This document shows, one piece after another, positions 15,637 to 22,993 of a DNA stretch of 64,000 bases. This DNA comes from Corallococcus macrosporus (GTDB lineage: Bacteria > Myxococcota > Myxococcia > Myxococcales > Myxococcaceae), in contig NZ_JAFIMU010000009.1 in the NCBI RefSeq assembly GCF_017302985.1, positions 434,001 through 498,000 on the forward strand, read 5' to 3'. How positions within the stretch are numbered: the first letter of the stretch is position 1; every line of letters starts with the position of its first letter. Position numbers and translations under genes: made by a program. Under the pieces are notes generated by a model that worked only from the letters and a program-made list of their open reading frames with translations, had not been told where the DNA came from and did not search any database.

Positions 15637-17019
15637 ATGGCGGGCATGTCCGTGTCTTTCGCCGTGTCACTCGGTCTGGGTTGGCTGCTGTCGGCCGCGC
15701 CTTCCATCGTCCCGTGCAAGCCGGACACCGCCGATTGGACCTCCGCGAAGGAGGAACTGGCCGCGTTCGACGCGCGGATGGACGCGCTCCCGGAGGACGG
15801 CGAAGTGGAGGAGGCGCGCACGGGCCTCATGCTCCTGCTGAGCCACCGCTGCTTTGGCATCGCTCGTCAGGAGGAGGGCCGGGCGCCGCTGAGCTGGGAC
15901 GAGGAGCACGTCGTGCCCGCGCTCGCGTTGAAGACGTGGTGGCGCGATGGAGGCAAGGCGTTCTTCGCGTCACAACTGGAGCTGGGCCGGGCCGGGGCGC
16001 AGACCGTCGTGATTTCTCCGGACCTTCGCGATGTGCTGGCGCGTGAGGCTTCACCGAAGCATCGGCTGTCGCCCCTGTTGTGCCCCGTGAAGGCCGGTGC
16101 GTGCGGCGCGGAGACCGAGGCCTGGCGCGCGCGGGCGGAGAAGGCCTTCCGGCTGGAGAATCGTCGCCCCGGTACGTTCGATGAGGATCCTCCGCCTCCG
16201 CCGGACTGCATGAAGGAAGCCCGGAAGCAGCCGTCGCGCCTTCGCTACAAGGCGTGGCGGGGATGCCTCGCGACCCACCCGAAGGCGCGGAACGTCCAGT
16301 CGGTGCTGCCGCTGGGACGCATCCGCGTGCCGACGGACGGCTGGCTGGTGATCCGCGGCCGCCGGGGACACTACGAGTTCTGTGATCAGTTGGACGCGTA
16401 CCACCTGGCGACGGGGACCGTGTACCGGTCGGGCAGTTGCTCCAACCTCGCGTTGAAGCAGGACGGCAAGGTGGATGTGGCGGGCACCGACGCCGCGCGC
16501 CGGTCCGGCGTGAGGGTGGGGCGCGTGTCACAGGAGCGGATCCGCGAGCTGGCGTGGATGCTGCTGCTGGAGCCTGAAGTGAAGGACGGAGTCCAGGTGG
16601 AGGCCGTGCGCATCCCGGTGCCGAAGGGCCTCCGCGTCGAGTGGCCCGCGACCGATGACAGCGTCCTGGGTGGAGTCGCGGGTGGTGTCTTCGGAGGCTC
16701 CACGGCGCAGACGGTCCTGAGCTGGAACTGGTTTCCTCCCGGAGGCGCGGAGCTGGTGTCGGGCCGGTTCACGTTTCCCTATTCGTGGGCTCCCGGCGAG
16801 GACCACGCCAACGTGCTCATGAACGAGGCGGAAGCGACGTTCCAGGAGGGATGCCCGGCGGTGCCTGTCCCCGTCCGGGAGCTCGACTTCACGCGCGAGC
16901 CCGGCGTCAACACGCTCGATGCACCGGAGGGTGTGTCGCGGGTGCAGGACGCGCGGGTGGACGCTTTGCTCACCTGGAAGCCTCCAGCGGGCTGCGTGCC
17001 GGGCCGTGACGGCGGGTGA
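15637..17019 (+). CDS. Secreted protein of unknown function
   Basis: I do not recognise this 460-residue protein. Residues 5-22 are hydrophobic and end at SAAPS, consistent with a signal peptide. The mature part has about eight cysteines, several in pairs that could form disulfides (for example LLCPVKAGACG and GSCSNL). A proline run (DPPPPPPDC) lies near 190. The C-terminal half has a VLPLGRIRVP strand and a YEFCDQLDAYHLATG stretch that could be a beta domain. The product is probably periplasmic or surface-exposed. ATG 15646 is an alternative start. It stands alone between the hydrolase and the ethanolamine lyase gene. Confidence 0.6.
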   Translation: MAGMSVSFAVSLGLGWLLSAAPSIVPCKPDTADWTSAKEELAAFDARMDALPEDGEVEEARTGLMLLLSHRCFGIARQEEGRAPLSWDEEHVVPALALKTWWRDGGKAFFASQLELGRAGAQTVVISPDLRDVLAREASPKHRLSPLLCPVKAGACGAETEAWRARAEKAFRLENRRPGTFDEDPPPPPDCMKEARKQPSRLRYKAWRGCLATHPKARNVQSVLPLGRIRVPTDGWLVIRGRRGHYEFCDQLDAYHLATGTVYRSGSCSNLALKQDGKVDVAGTDAARRSGVRVGRVSQERIRELAWMLLLEPEVKDGVQVEAVRIPVPKGLRVEWPATDDSVLGGVAGGVFGGSTAQTVLSWNWFPPGGAELVSGRFTFPYSWAPGEDHANVLMNEAEATFQEGCPAVPVPVRELDFTREPGVNTLDAPEGVSRVQDARVDALLTWKPPAGCVPGRDGG

Positions 17020-17143
17020 GTCTTCGCCTGCTAACGATTGCAACTCCAAGCATCGTGATGAGCAAGCGTACGGGCGTTACACAGGTGACAGCGCCCTCGG
17101 GGGATGGTGGCGCGACGGCGCCGCCGGTTAAACCTATCGGCCC

Positions 17144-19381
17144 ATGAGCGTCTGTCTCCCCGACGTCCTCCCCCACGAAGATGTCTTCGACTACGTGCAA
17201 CGCCTGACGGGCGGCTTCGACGCGCGCCTGTATCAGCAGGTCCTGGGCGCGGCGAACGCGTTCAAGGAAGGCGACGCGGCCATCGGTGTCGCGGCGGCGG
17301 ATGAAGACTCGCGGCGCAACGCGCGGACGCTGCTGTCACGCACGCAGCTGGACGACGTGCACGCGCATCCTCCGTTCGAGGACCGGCTGCACATCTTCAA
17401 CCTGGAGGCGTGGGACTCCGCGCGCTGGAGGCGCGTGGCGGACTGGACGCTGGGCCGGCTCAAGGACTTCCTGCTCACCGCTCCCGTGGCGGAGGTCCAC
17501 GCCATCATCGACGGGCTCCCCAGCGACGTCATCGCGTGCGTCGTGAAGCTGATGACCGACGTGGAGTTGAAGTCCGTGGGGGGGCGCATCTTCCATCCGC
17601 TGCCGGGCAGCCGCGTGGGCGCGAAGGGCTACCTGGGCGCGCGGTTGCAGCCCAACTCGCCCACGGATCATCCGGACGACATCCGCTGGCAGGTCTTCAA
17701 CGGGTGGTCCTTCGCGGTGGGCGACGTGGTGCTGGGCACCAACCCGGTGTCGTCGGACGTCGCGTCGGTGGCCGCGGTGGAGTCCGCGCTGCACGACGTG
17801 CTGGTGACGTTCGGGCTGGAGGACGTGATGCCCCACTGCGTGCTCGCGCACATCGACGTGCAGGCGCAGGTGGAGGCCCTGAGGCCGGGCACCACGGGCA
17901 TCTGGTTCCAGAGCCTCGGCGGGAACGAGGCGGCCAACCGCACCTTCGACGTGACGCTGGAGAAGATGGTGGCGCACGCGGCGGCGCGCACCGGCAAGTG
18001 GGGCCTGTACTTCGAGACGGGGCAGGGCGCGGACGCGACGAACGGGCATCACTTCGGCACGGACATGCTCATCCACGAGTCGCGCAAGTACGGCTTCGCG
18101 CGAGCCCTGAAGCGCCGCGTGGCCATCGCGCAGGCGGGCGCGGGGCGCGAGGCGGCGCCGTGGGTGCACGTCAACGACGTGGCGGGCTTCATCGGGCCGG
18201 AGGTGTTCCGCACGCGCGAGCAACTGGTGCGCTGCTGCCTGGAAGACATCGTGATGGGTAAGCTGCACGGGCTCACGCTGGGCCTGGACGTGTGCTCCAC
18301 GCTGCACATGGACGTGACGCTGGATGACCTGGGCTGGTGCCAGGAGCAGCTCGCGGAAGCCGGGCCTGCGTACCTGATGGCGCTGCCCACGCGGAATGAT
18401 CCGATGCTCAGCTACCTCACGACGTCCTTCCAGGACCACGTGCGGCTGCGCGAGCGGTATGGCCTGAAGGTGGATGACCGGATGTGGGCGTTCTTCCAGC
18501 GCCTGGGCGTCATCGACGCTGACGGCCGGCCCACGAAGCACTTCGGAGACCCGGCGCACGTCTACGTGCACTACCGCCGCGCCAAGGGCGACACGCGTCC
18601 GGAGGCGGTGCTGCGCGCGGAGGCCCAGGCTCAGATGGCCCAGGTGCGAGCCCGGAGCGTGCCGCTGGCGGTGGGGCACGGCGAGGAGCCCTGGACGCTG
18701 GAGCCCGCGCTGGAGCGGGAGGTGCGCGGCCTCTACGACGACGGCAAGGTGGGGCTGTGGTCGGAGCTGTCCGATGCGACGGTGGAGTCCATCCCGGGCG
18801 CGGTGCGGCTCAAGACGCGCTCCCTGGACCGTCGCGACTACATCCTGCACCCGCCTTCGGGCGAGTCACTGGACGCGGCGTCGGAGGCCACGGTGCGCGC
18901 GCTGCGTGACCGGCACGGCGGACGGTGGGACGCGCAGATCGTCATCTCGGACGGCCTGGATCCGCGCTCGCTGATGGACGAGGGCCACCTGGCGCCGTTC
19001 CTGACGCGGCTGCGCGCGGAGCTGGAGGCGACGGGCTGGAGGGTGGCGCCGGAGGTGCTGGTGGTGAAGCACGGCCGCGTGCGCGCGGGCTACCAGGTGG
19101 GCCACCTGCTGTTCGGCGCGGAAGGGGACACGGGCTCGCGCGCCCTGGTGCATGTGATTGGCGAGCGCCCCGGCTCCGGGCACCACGCGTTCTCCGCGTA
19201 CCTGACCTCGCCGGACGCGGACACCTGGGCGAAGCCAGGAGCGGTGGACCACGACCGCACCCGGCTCATCGCCGGTATCTCCGACACCAGCGTCAGGCCG
19301 GAGGACGCCGCCGTGGAGTCGGCGCGCATCCTCGCGGAGACGCGGACTTCAACCGCGCCCCTGGTGTCGGGGGTGGCCTAG
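17144..19381 (+). CDS. eutBC: Fused ethanolamine ammonia-lyase EutB-EutC
   Basis: This 745-residue protein joins both subunits of adenosylcobalamin-dependent ethanolamine ammonia-lyase (ethanolamine to acetaldehyde and ammonia). The EutB-like part (1 to about 455) includes WFQSLGGNEAANRTF and YFETGQGADATNGHHFG, the substrate-pocket segments. The EutC-like part (about 505-735) includes RDYILHPPSGE, SDGLDPRSLMDEGH and HVIGERPGSGHHAFSAYLT. The combined length is close to 453 plus 295. A roughly 50-residue linker replaces the intergenic space. None of the other eut genes, such as the reactivase eutA or shell proteins, is nearby, and I see no cobalamin riboswitch upstream. It overlaps the convergent small lipoprotein gene by four bases (shared CTAG). 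Confidence 0.85.
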   Translation: MSVCLPDVLPHEDVFDYVQRLTGGFDARLYQQVLGAANAFKEGDAAIGVAAADEDSRRNARTLLSRTQLDDVHAHPPFEDRLHIFNLEAWDSARWRRVADWTLGRLKDFLLTAPVAEVHAIIDGLPSDVIACVVKLMTDVELKSVGGRIFHPLPGSRVGAKGYLGARLQPNSPTDHPDDIRWQVFNGWSFAVGDVVLGTNPVSSDVASVAAVESALHDVLVTFGLEDVMPHCVLAHIDVQAQVEALRPGTTGIWFQSLGGNEAANRTFDVTLEKMVAHAAARTGKWGLYFETGQGADATNGHHFGTDMLIHESRKYGFARALKRRVAIAQAGAGREAAPWVHVNDVAGFIGPEVFRTREQLVRCCLEDIVMGKLHGLTLGLDVCSTLHMDVTLDDLGWCQEQLAEAGPAYLMALPTRNDPMLSYLTTSFQDHVRLRERYGLKVDDRMWAFFQRLGVIDADGRPTKHFGDPAHVYVHYRRAKGDTRPEAVLRAEAQAQMAQVRARSVPLAVGHGEEPWTLEPALEREVRGLYDDGKVGLWSELSDATVESIPGAVRLKTRSLDRRDYILHPPSGESLDAASEATVRALRDRHGGRWDAQIVISDGLDPRSLMDEGHLAPFLTRLRAELEATGWRVAPEVLVVKHGRVRAGYQVGHLLFGAEGDTGSRALVHVIGERPGSGHHAFSAYLTSPDADTWAKPGAVDHDRTRLIAGISDTSVRPEDAAVESARILAETRTSTAPLVSGVA

Positions 19382-19629
19382 CAGGAGGTGTTCTCCCAGT
19401 AGCTCGTGGACACCTGGCCCCAGTTTACCCAGCTGCCGCAGTAGCACCCACGCTGACCGACGATGATCGAGTGGGATGCGTCGTTGAAGTACGTGATCAT
19501 GTTGTCAGTGTTCATACAGTCCGGGAGCGCCGACTCCTGCGAGGCCAGGTCCGCCGCCTCCTCCTGCTCCATGGGACCGCCACAGCCGACCGCCAGCGCC
19601 AGCACGCCACCGAGAATGAATGACCGCAT
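19378..19629 (-). CDS. Small DUF6289-like lipoprotein
   Basis: This 83-residue protein has a lipoprotein signal peptide (LALAVGC lipobox, Cys16) and a mature part of about 67 residues. Four spaced cysteines (PDC, GCYC, TSC) probably form disulfides, and a GSWVNWGQ motif is present. The pattern matches the DUF6289 family of small myxobacterial secreted proteins, whose function is unknown; some relatives look like peptide precursors. A strong ribosome-binding site (AAGGAGG) lies four bases before the ATG and is buried in a hairpin (separate entry). Convergent with eutBC. Confidence 0.7.
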   Translation of the reverse strand: MRSFILGGVLALAVGCGGPMEQEEAADLASQESALPDCMNTDNMITYFNDASHSIIVGQRGCYCGSWVNWGQVSTSYWENTSC

Positions 19630-19651
19630 GTGTCCTCCTTGAGGGGGACAC
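19630..19651 (-). promoter_or_regulatory. Hairpin masking the ribosome-binding site
   Basis: On the reverse strand the leader reads GUGUCCCCC-UCAA-GGAGGACAC directly followed by AUG. Eight of nine positions pair, with one C-A mismatch, and the 3' arm contains the whole GGAGG ribosome-binding site. The structure touches the start codon. It could act as a temperature- or ligand-sensitive translational switch, or simply lower expression. This is read from sequence only. Confidence 0.5.
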
Positions 19652-19717
19652 CGACGATACGCCTTCCACGATTCCCAGTGGAACGGTGGATAACGGGTTG
19701 AGTTGTAACGCGATGAT

Positions 19718-21205
19718 TCAGCGCGTCGCGGTGATGCTCGCGGCGGTGCGCACGCCGCCCACCGCGGTGGCCAGGGTGCTCTGGCCCGGGAACACGGAGT
19801 CCCCCACGAGCCACAGCCCGCGCTGAGCCTGGAAAGGTCCCAGGATGCGGTAGTTGTCCAGCCCCGCGCGCCGGGGCACGCCGCCCACCGCGCCCGCCTC
19901 GCGCAACGTGAAGCGCTGGAACGTGCGGGGCGAGCCCGTCATGGCGTGCACGACGTTGGCCGTCCACTCCGGAAGCAGCGCGTCCAGGTTCTCGCGCATC
20001 CGCGCATGGAGCCCGGTGAAGTACGCAGCCTGTTCCTCCGGCGTCATGCCCGCGAGCTTCTTCAAGGGCACGTGCGTGGACACCGTCACCGTGCGCTGGC
20101 CCGGCCGTGCACGCCCTTCATCCGCTGCTCCACTCACGGAGGCGAAGAGGTGGTTTCCCTCGATGAACGGCGCCTGCTCATCGCGCACCATGTCGAAGTG
20201 ATGCGCGGCGCCGGAGTCGTCCTCTGGCGGACGCACCACCAGGTAAAGCATCGCCGCGCCCCAGCCGCCGTCCACGCGCTCCGCCAGCGCATCCAGCCTG
20301 GGCAGTTGTCCCACGCGCGCATCCAGCAGCGTGCGCAGTCCGTGAGGCAACACGTTGGCCACCACGTGCCGGGCGAGCAGCTCACCCCGGCGCGCCGTCA
20401 CCTTCCAGCCTCCGTCCACGGGCGTCACCGCGCGCACCCGATTCGCCAGGAGCACGTCGCCGCCCCGGTCCGTGATGGCCTTCGTCAGCGCCGTCGCCAA
20501 CTTGCCGATGCCGCCCCGGACATGGCCCGTGCCGCGCCAGTAGTAGTCCATCGCCGCGAACGCGAACGGGGTTTCCGCCTCCGCGGCGGAGCACTGCACG
20601 GTGATCTGACAGAGCGCATCCAGGTACGTGCGCAGCGGCGTGAAACCCTCCAGCCCGTGATGCGCGAGCACCGCGCCCAGGGGCCGGCCCAGCCACCGCA
20701 TCAGCGGCGCGTAGGACCCCACGCGCCCCGCGTGCCGCAGCAGCGTCTTCAGGCTCAGCGGCGGCAACAGGTCCGGGTCATCGAACAGCGGCCACAGCGC
20801 ACTGGCCACCTGGGCCTGCAACGCGAAGAAGCGCCGCACGCCCTGCACGGGCGCTCCAGGCAGCGCGCAGAACTCGGCGATGAGCCGCTCACGGTCGCGG
20901 TGCACCGGCAGCCGCATCCCCGGGGTCCGCAGCTCCACCAGGGGATCCAGCCAGTCCACCGTCACGTCCAGCGTGTGCTCGCGGATCCACCGGGTGAAGA
21001 GCTGGTGCTCACCGAAGCCGGAGAACAGCGTGGCGCCGGACTCGAAGCCGTAGCCGCCCCGGCGGAAGGTGCTCGCGCAACCCCCCGGGTAGTTGAGCCC
21101 TTCGCACAGCGCCACCCGAGCGCCCCGCCGGCACAGCTCCAATGCCGTGCCCAGGCCTCCGAAGCCCGCACCCACCACCACCGCGTCGTACCAGGTGTCC
21201 GCCAT
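19718..21205 (-). CDS. FAD-dependent phytoene desaturase/isomerase-like oxidoreductase
   Basis: This 495-residue member of the CrtI/CrtISO/retinol-saturase group has the N-terminal dinucleotide-binding motif VVVGAGFGGLGTALEL, a GGCASTFRRGGYGFESGAT segment, and a C-terminal FAD motif GLWLVGDSVFPGQ. Such enzymes desaturate, isomerise or saturate polyene lipids. No carotenoid genes are nearby, so the substrate is unknown. I chose ATG 21205 because the Rossmann motif begins about nine residues later; the longer frame from 21382 runs through a large hairpin. It follows the TonB gene on the same strand after a 189-base gap. Confidence 0.8.
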   Translation of the reverse strand: MADTWYDAVVVGAGFGGLGTALELCRRGARVALCEGLNYPGGCASTFRRGGYGFESGATLFSGFGEHQLFTRWIREHTLDVTVDWLDPLVELRTPGMRLPVHRDRERLIAEFCALPGAPVQGVRRFFALQAQVASALWPLFDDPDLLPPLSLKTLLRHAGRVGSYAPLMRWLGRPLGAVLAHHGLEGFTPLRTYLDALCQITVQCSAAEAETPFAFAAMDYYWRGTGHVRGGIGKLATALTKAITDRGGDVLLANRVRAVTPVDGGWKVTARRGELLARHVVANVLPHGLRTLLDARVGQLPRLDALAERVDGGWGAAMLYLVVRPPEDDSGAAHHFDMVRDEQAPFIEGNHLFASVSGAADEGRARPGQRTVTVSTHVPLKKLAGMTPEEQAAYFTGLHARMRENLDALLPEWTANVVHAMTGSPRTFQRFTLREAGAVGGVPRRAGLDNYRILGPFQAQRGLWLVGDSVFPGQSTLATAVGGVRTAASITATR

Positions 21206-21220
21206 CGCGCTTGAAAAGGG

Positions 21221-21269
21221 ACCGGCACCGGAAGCGGGCCGGGGGAGGCCCGCTCCTTCCGGTGCCGGT
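21221..21269 (-). promoter_or_regulatory. Large 5'-leader hairpin, terminator-like
   Basis: ACCGGCACCGGAAG-CGGGCC at 21221-21240 pairs perfectly with 21247-21269 through 20 base pairs, with a 3-base bulge and a 6-base loop. On the reverse strand the hairpin is followed by CCCTTTTC, sixteen bases before ATG 21205. This could be an attenuator in the oxidoreductase leader or a terminator of the TonB transcript. The U-run is short. Confidence 0.5.
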
Positions 21270-21394
21270 ATCGCGCACATGGCCTGGCGCGACGGGACTT
21301 TCCTAACGGGCCCGCACTCCCGCCGCGATTCTTTTCCCTTCCCGAAGGGGCCGGGCGTCCGTGCGCTTCCACTGGCGGACACCCGGCCTCGCGA

Positions 21395-22150
21395 CTACGG
21401 CATCTTCAGCTTGATGTTGAACGTGTACGACACGTTCACCGGGCGGCCCTGAAAGGTCAGCGGCTGGTACTCACGCGAATGGAGCGCGTCCAGCACCGCG
21501 TCATCCATGAACGGCAGGCCCTTGAGGATGCGGCAGTCGCGCACCCGGCCTTCCGTGGTGATGACGCACTTCGCGACGATGGTCCCCTCCACCCCCGCGC
21601 GCCGCGCTTCCAGCGTGTAGTCCAGATGGGCGCCGCTCAGCATCCGGGGCGGCGTCATCCCGCCCTGGAAGGGCAGCACCTCCGTGCCCGTGGGCGCGGT
21701 GTTGATCACCGGCACGCCCACCGCGCCGATGGGGCTGTCGCTGTCCGGATTTCCGTCCGGGTCGCCCACCGGTCCGGACTCGCCCGTGCCCGTCGCGTCC
21801 GTGGTGGCCGCCGCATCCGCGATCGTCGTCGGCTCCGGATCCGGCTTCGCCTCCGGCAGGTCCGTGGGCAGCGGCTTCGGGTGCAACGGGATGCGGTCCG
21901 TGCGCGGCTTGGGCTTCGGTGCCGGAGCGGGCGTGGCCGGCTTCGGCTGCGCGGTCTGCTTCACGCCCTTCCGGATGGCGGGCTGGCGGAAGACGATGGT
22001 CGGATCAGGCGGCTCGATGCTGTCGGGCACGCGGCCCGAGATGAAGAACACCAGACCCAGGAGTCCCGCGTGCACCGTCATGGACACCCACGCGCCCGTG
22101 CCGAACCGTCCCGAGCGCACTCCCCGCCGTTCGATGACCGACTCAAACAT
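21395..22150 (-). CDS. TonB family energy transducer
   Basis: This 251-residue protein has a short cytoplasmic N-terminus, one signal-anchor helix (about 21-40), a long Pro/Lys/Thr-rich spacer (about 60-150) that would cross the periplasm, and a C-terminal TonB fold (about 165-250) containing ARRAGVEGTIVAKCVI and YTFNIKLKMP. TonB proteins carry proton-motive energy from ExbB/ExbD to outer-membrane transporters, but no exbB/exbD or receptor is in the window. ATG 22150 is preceded by AGGAGG. It is separated from the upstream response regulator by 117 bases. Confidence 0.85.
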   Translation of the reverse strand: MFESVIERRGVRSGRFGTGAWVSMTVHAGLLGLVFFISGRVPDSIEPPDPTIVFRQPAIRKGVKQTAQPKPATPAPAPKPKPRTDRIPLHPKPLPTDLPEAKPDPEPTTIADAAATTDATGTGESGPVGDPDGNPDSDSPIGAVGVPVINTAPTGTEVLPFQGGMTPPRMLSGAHLDYTLEARRAGVEGTIVAKCVITTEGRVRDCRILKGLPFMDDAVLDALHSREYQPLTFQGRPVNVSYTFNIKLKMP

Positions 22151-22255
22151 CTGACCCGCCTCCTGGTTGGGTCGGACGCTCCAGGCGTCCCGTCCCCACA
22201 AGATGCAAGGTACGAAGTCCCGTCAGCCGAAAGGCAGACAGCACTCCATGTGTCG

Positions 22256-22274
22256 GTCATGATTTCGTCATGAC
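22256..22274. promoter_or_regulatory. 7-bp inverted repeat spanning the regulator stop
   Basis: GTCATGA-TTTCG-TCATGAC is a perfect 7-bp inverted repeat at 22256-22274. It includes the stop codon (22268-22270) of the response regulator and lies upstream of the TonB gene. It could be a protein-binding site or a weak hairpin. No U-run follows. Confidence 0.3.
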
Positions 22275-22993
22275 GGGCCGCCGCTCAGGACCTCCATGCG
22301 GTAGCCCACGCCGCGCAGCGTGTGGATGGTGAAGCCCGACGTGCTCGTCCACCCGAGCTTCTTCTTCAGGTTCGACACGAAGTTGTCCACCGTGCGCGGA
22401 TCCACCACGACGTCGCGGCCCCACACCGCGTCCAGGATTTCGCCGCGCGGCAGCGCCCGGTCGCGGTGGCGCAGGAGGAACGCCAGCAGGTCGAACTCCG
22501 TGCGCGTCAGGTCCACCTCGCTGCCGTCCGCCCGCAGCACCGCGCGGCGGCCCAGGTCCAGCGTGAAGGTGCCAAAGGTCATCACCCGCGGCGGCGCCGT
22601 GCCCGCCCGGCGCACCAGCGCCTGCACGCGCGCGAGCAGCTCCCGCAGGCGGTAGGGCTTGGTGAGGTAGTCCTGCGCGCCGGCCTCGAAGCCGCGCACC
22701 AGGTCGTCCTCCAGCGAGCGCGCGGTGAGCATCAGCACCATGCTCTTCACCCCTTCGGCGCGCAGGCGGCGGCAGAAGCTGTAGCCGTCCTCTCCCGGCA
22801 GCATCACGTCCAGGATGAGCAGGTCGAACACCCGCGATTGCAGGTGCGGCGCGGCGTCCTTCGCGGACGGGGCGTCCGTCACGTCGTAGCCCTCGTCGCG
22901 CAGGTTGTCGCGCAGGCCCATGCGCAGGTTCGCGTCGTCCTCGACGATGAGGATGGTGGGGCGGGTGGAGGGGGGCGGCGTCTGCGTCGTCAT
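22268..22993 (-). CDS. OmpR-family response regulator
   Basis: The 241-residue regulator has a receiver (about 12-125) with the acidic pair in LIVEDDA, the phosphoacceptor in LILDVMLPG, the Thr in MLTAR and the Lys in YLTKPY. A winged-helix DNA-binding domain follows (about 140-235) with LTRTEFDLL and the recognition helix region RTVDNFVSNLKKKL. Its ATG overlaps the TGA of the upstream kinase gene, so the two form a coupled pair. Likely targets include the nearby TonB gene, by position only. Confidence 0.92.
   Translation of the reverse strand: MTTQTPPPSTRPTILIVEDDANLRMGLRDNLRDEGYDVTDAPSAKDAAPHLQSRVFDLLILDVMLPGEDGYSFCRRLRAEGVKSMVLMLTARSLEDDLVRGFEAGAQDYLTKPYRLRELLARVQALVRRAGTAPPRVMTFGTFTLDLGRRAVLRADGSEVDLTRTEFDLLAFLLRHRDRALPRGEILDAVWGRDVVVDPRTVDNFVSNLKKKLGWTSTSGFTIHTLRGVGYRMEVLSGGPS

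Noticed and set aside
17020..17143. Possible cobalamin riboswitch upstream of the EutB-EutC fusion
   Set aside because: The gap is only 124 bases, too short, and I do not find the B12 box.
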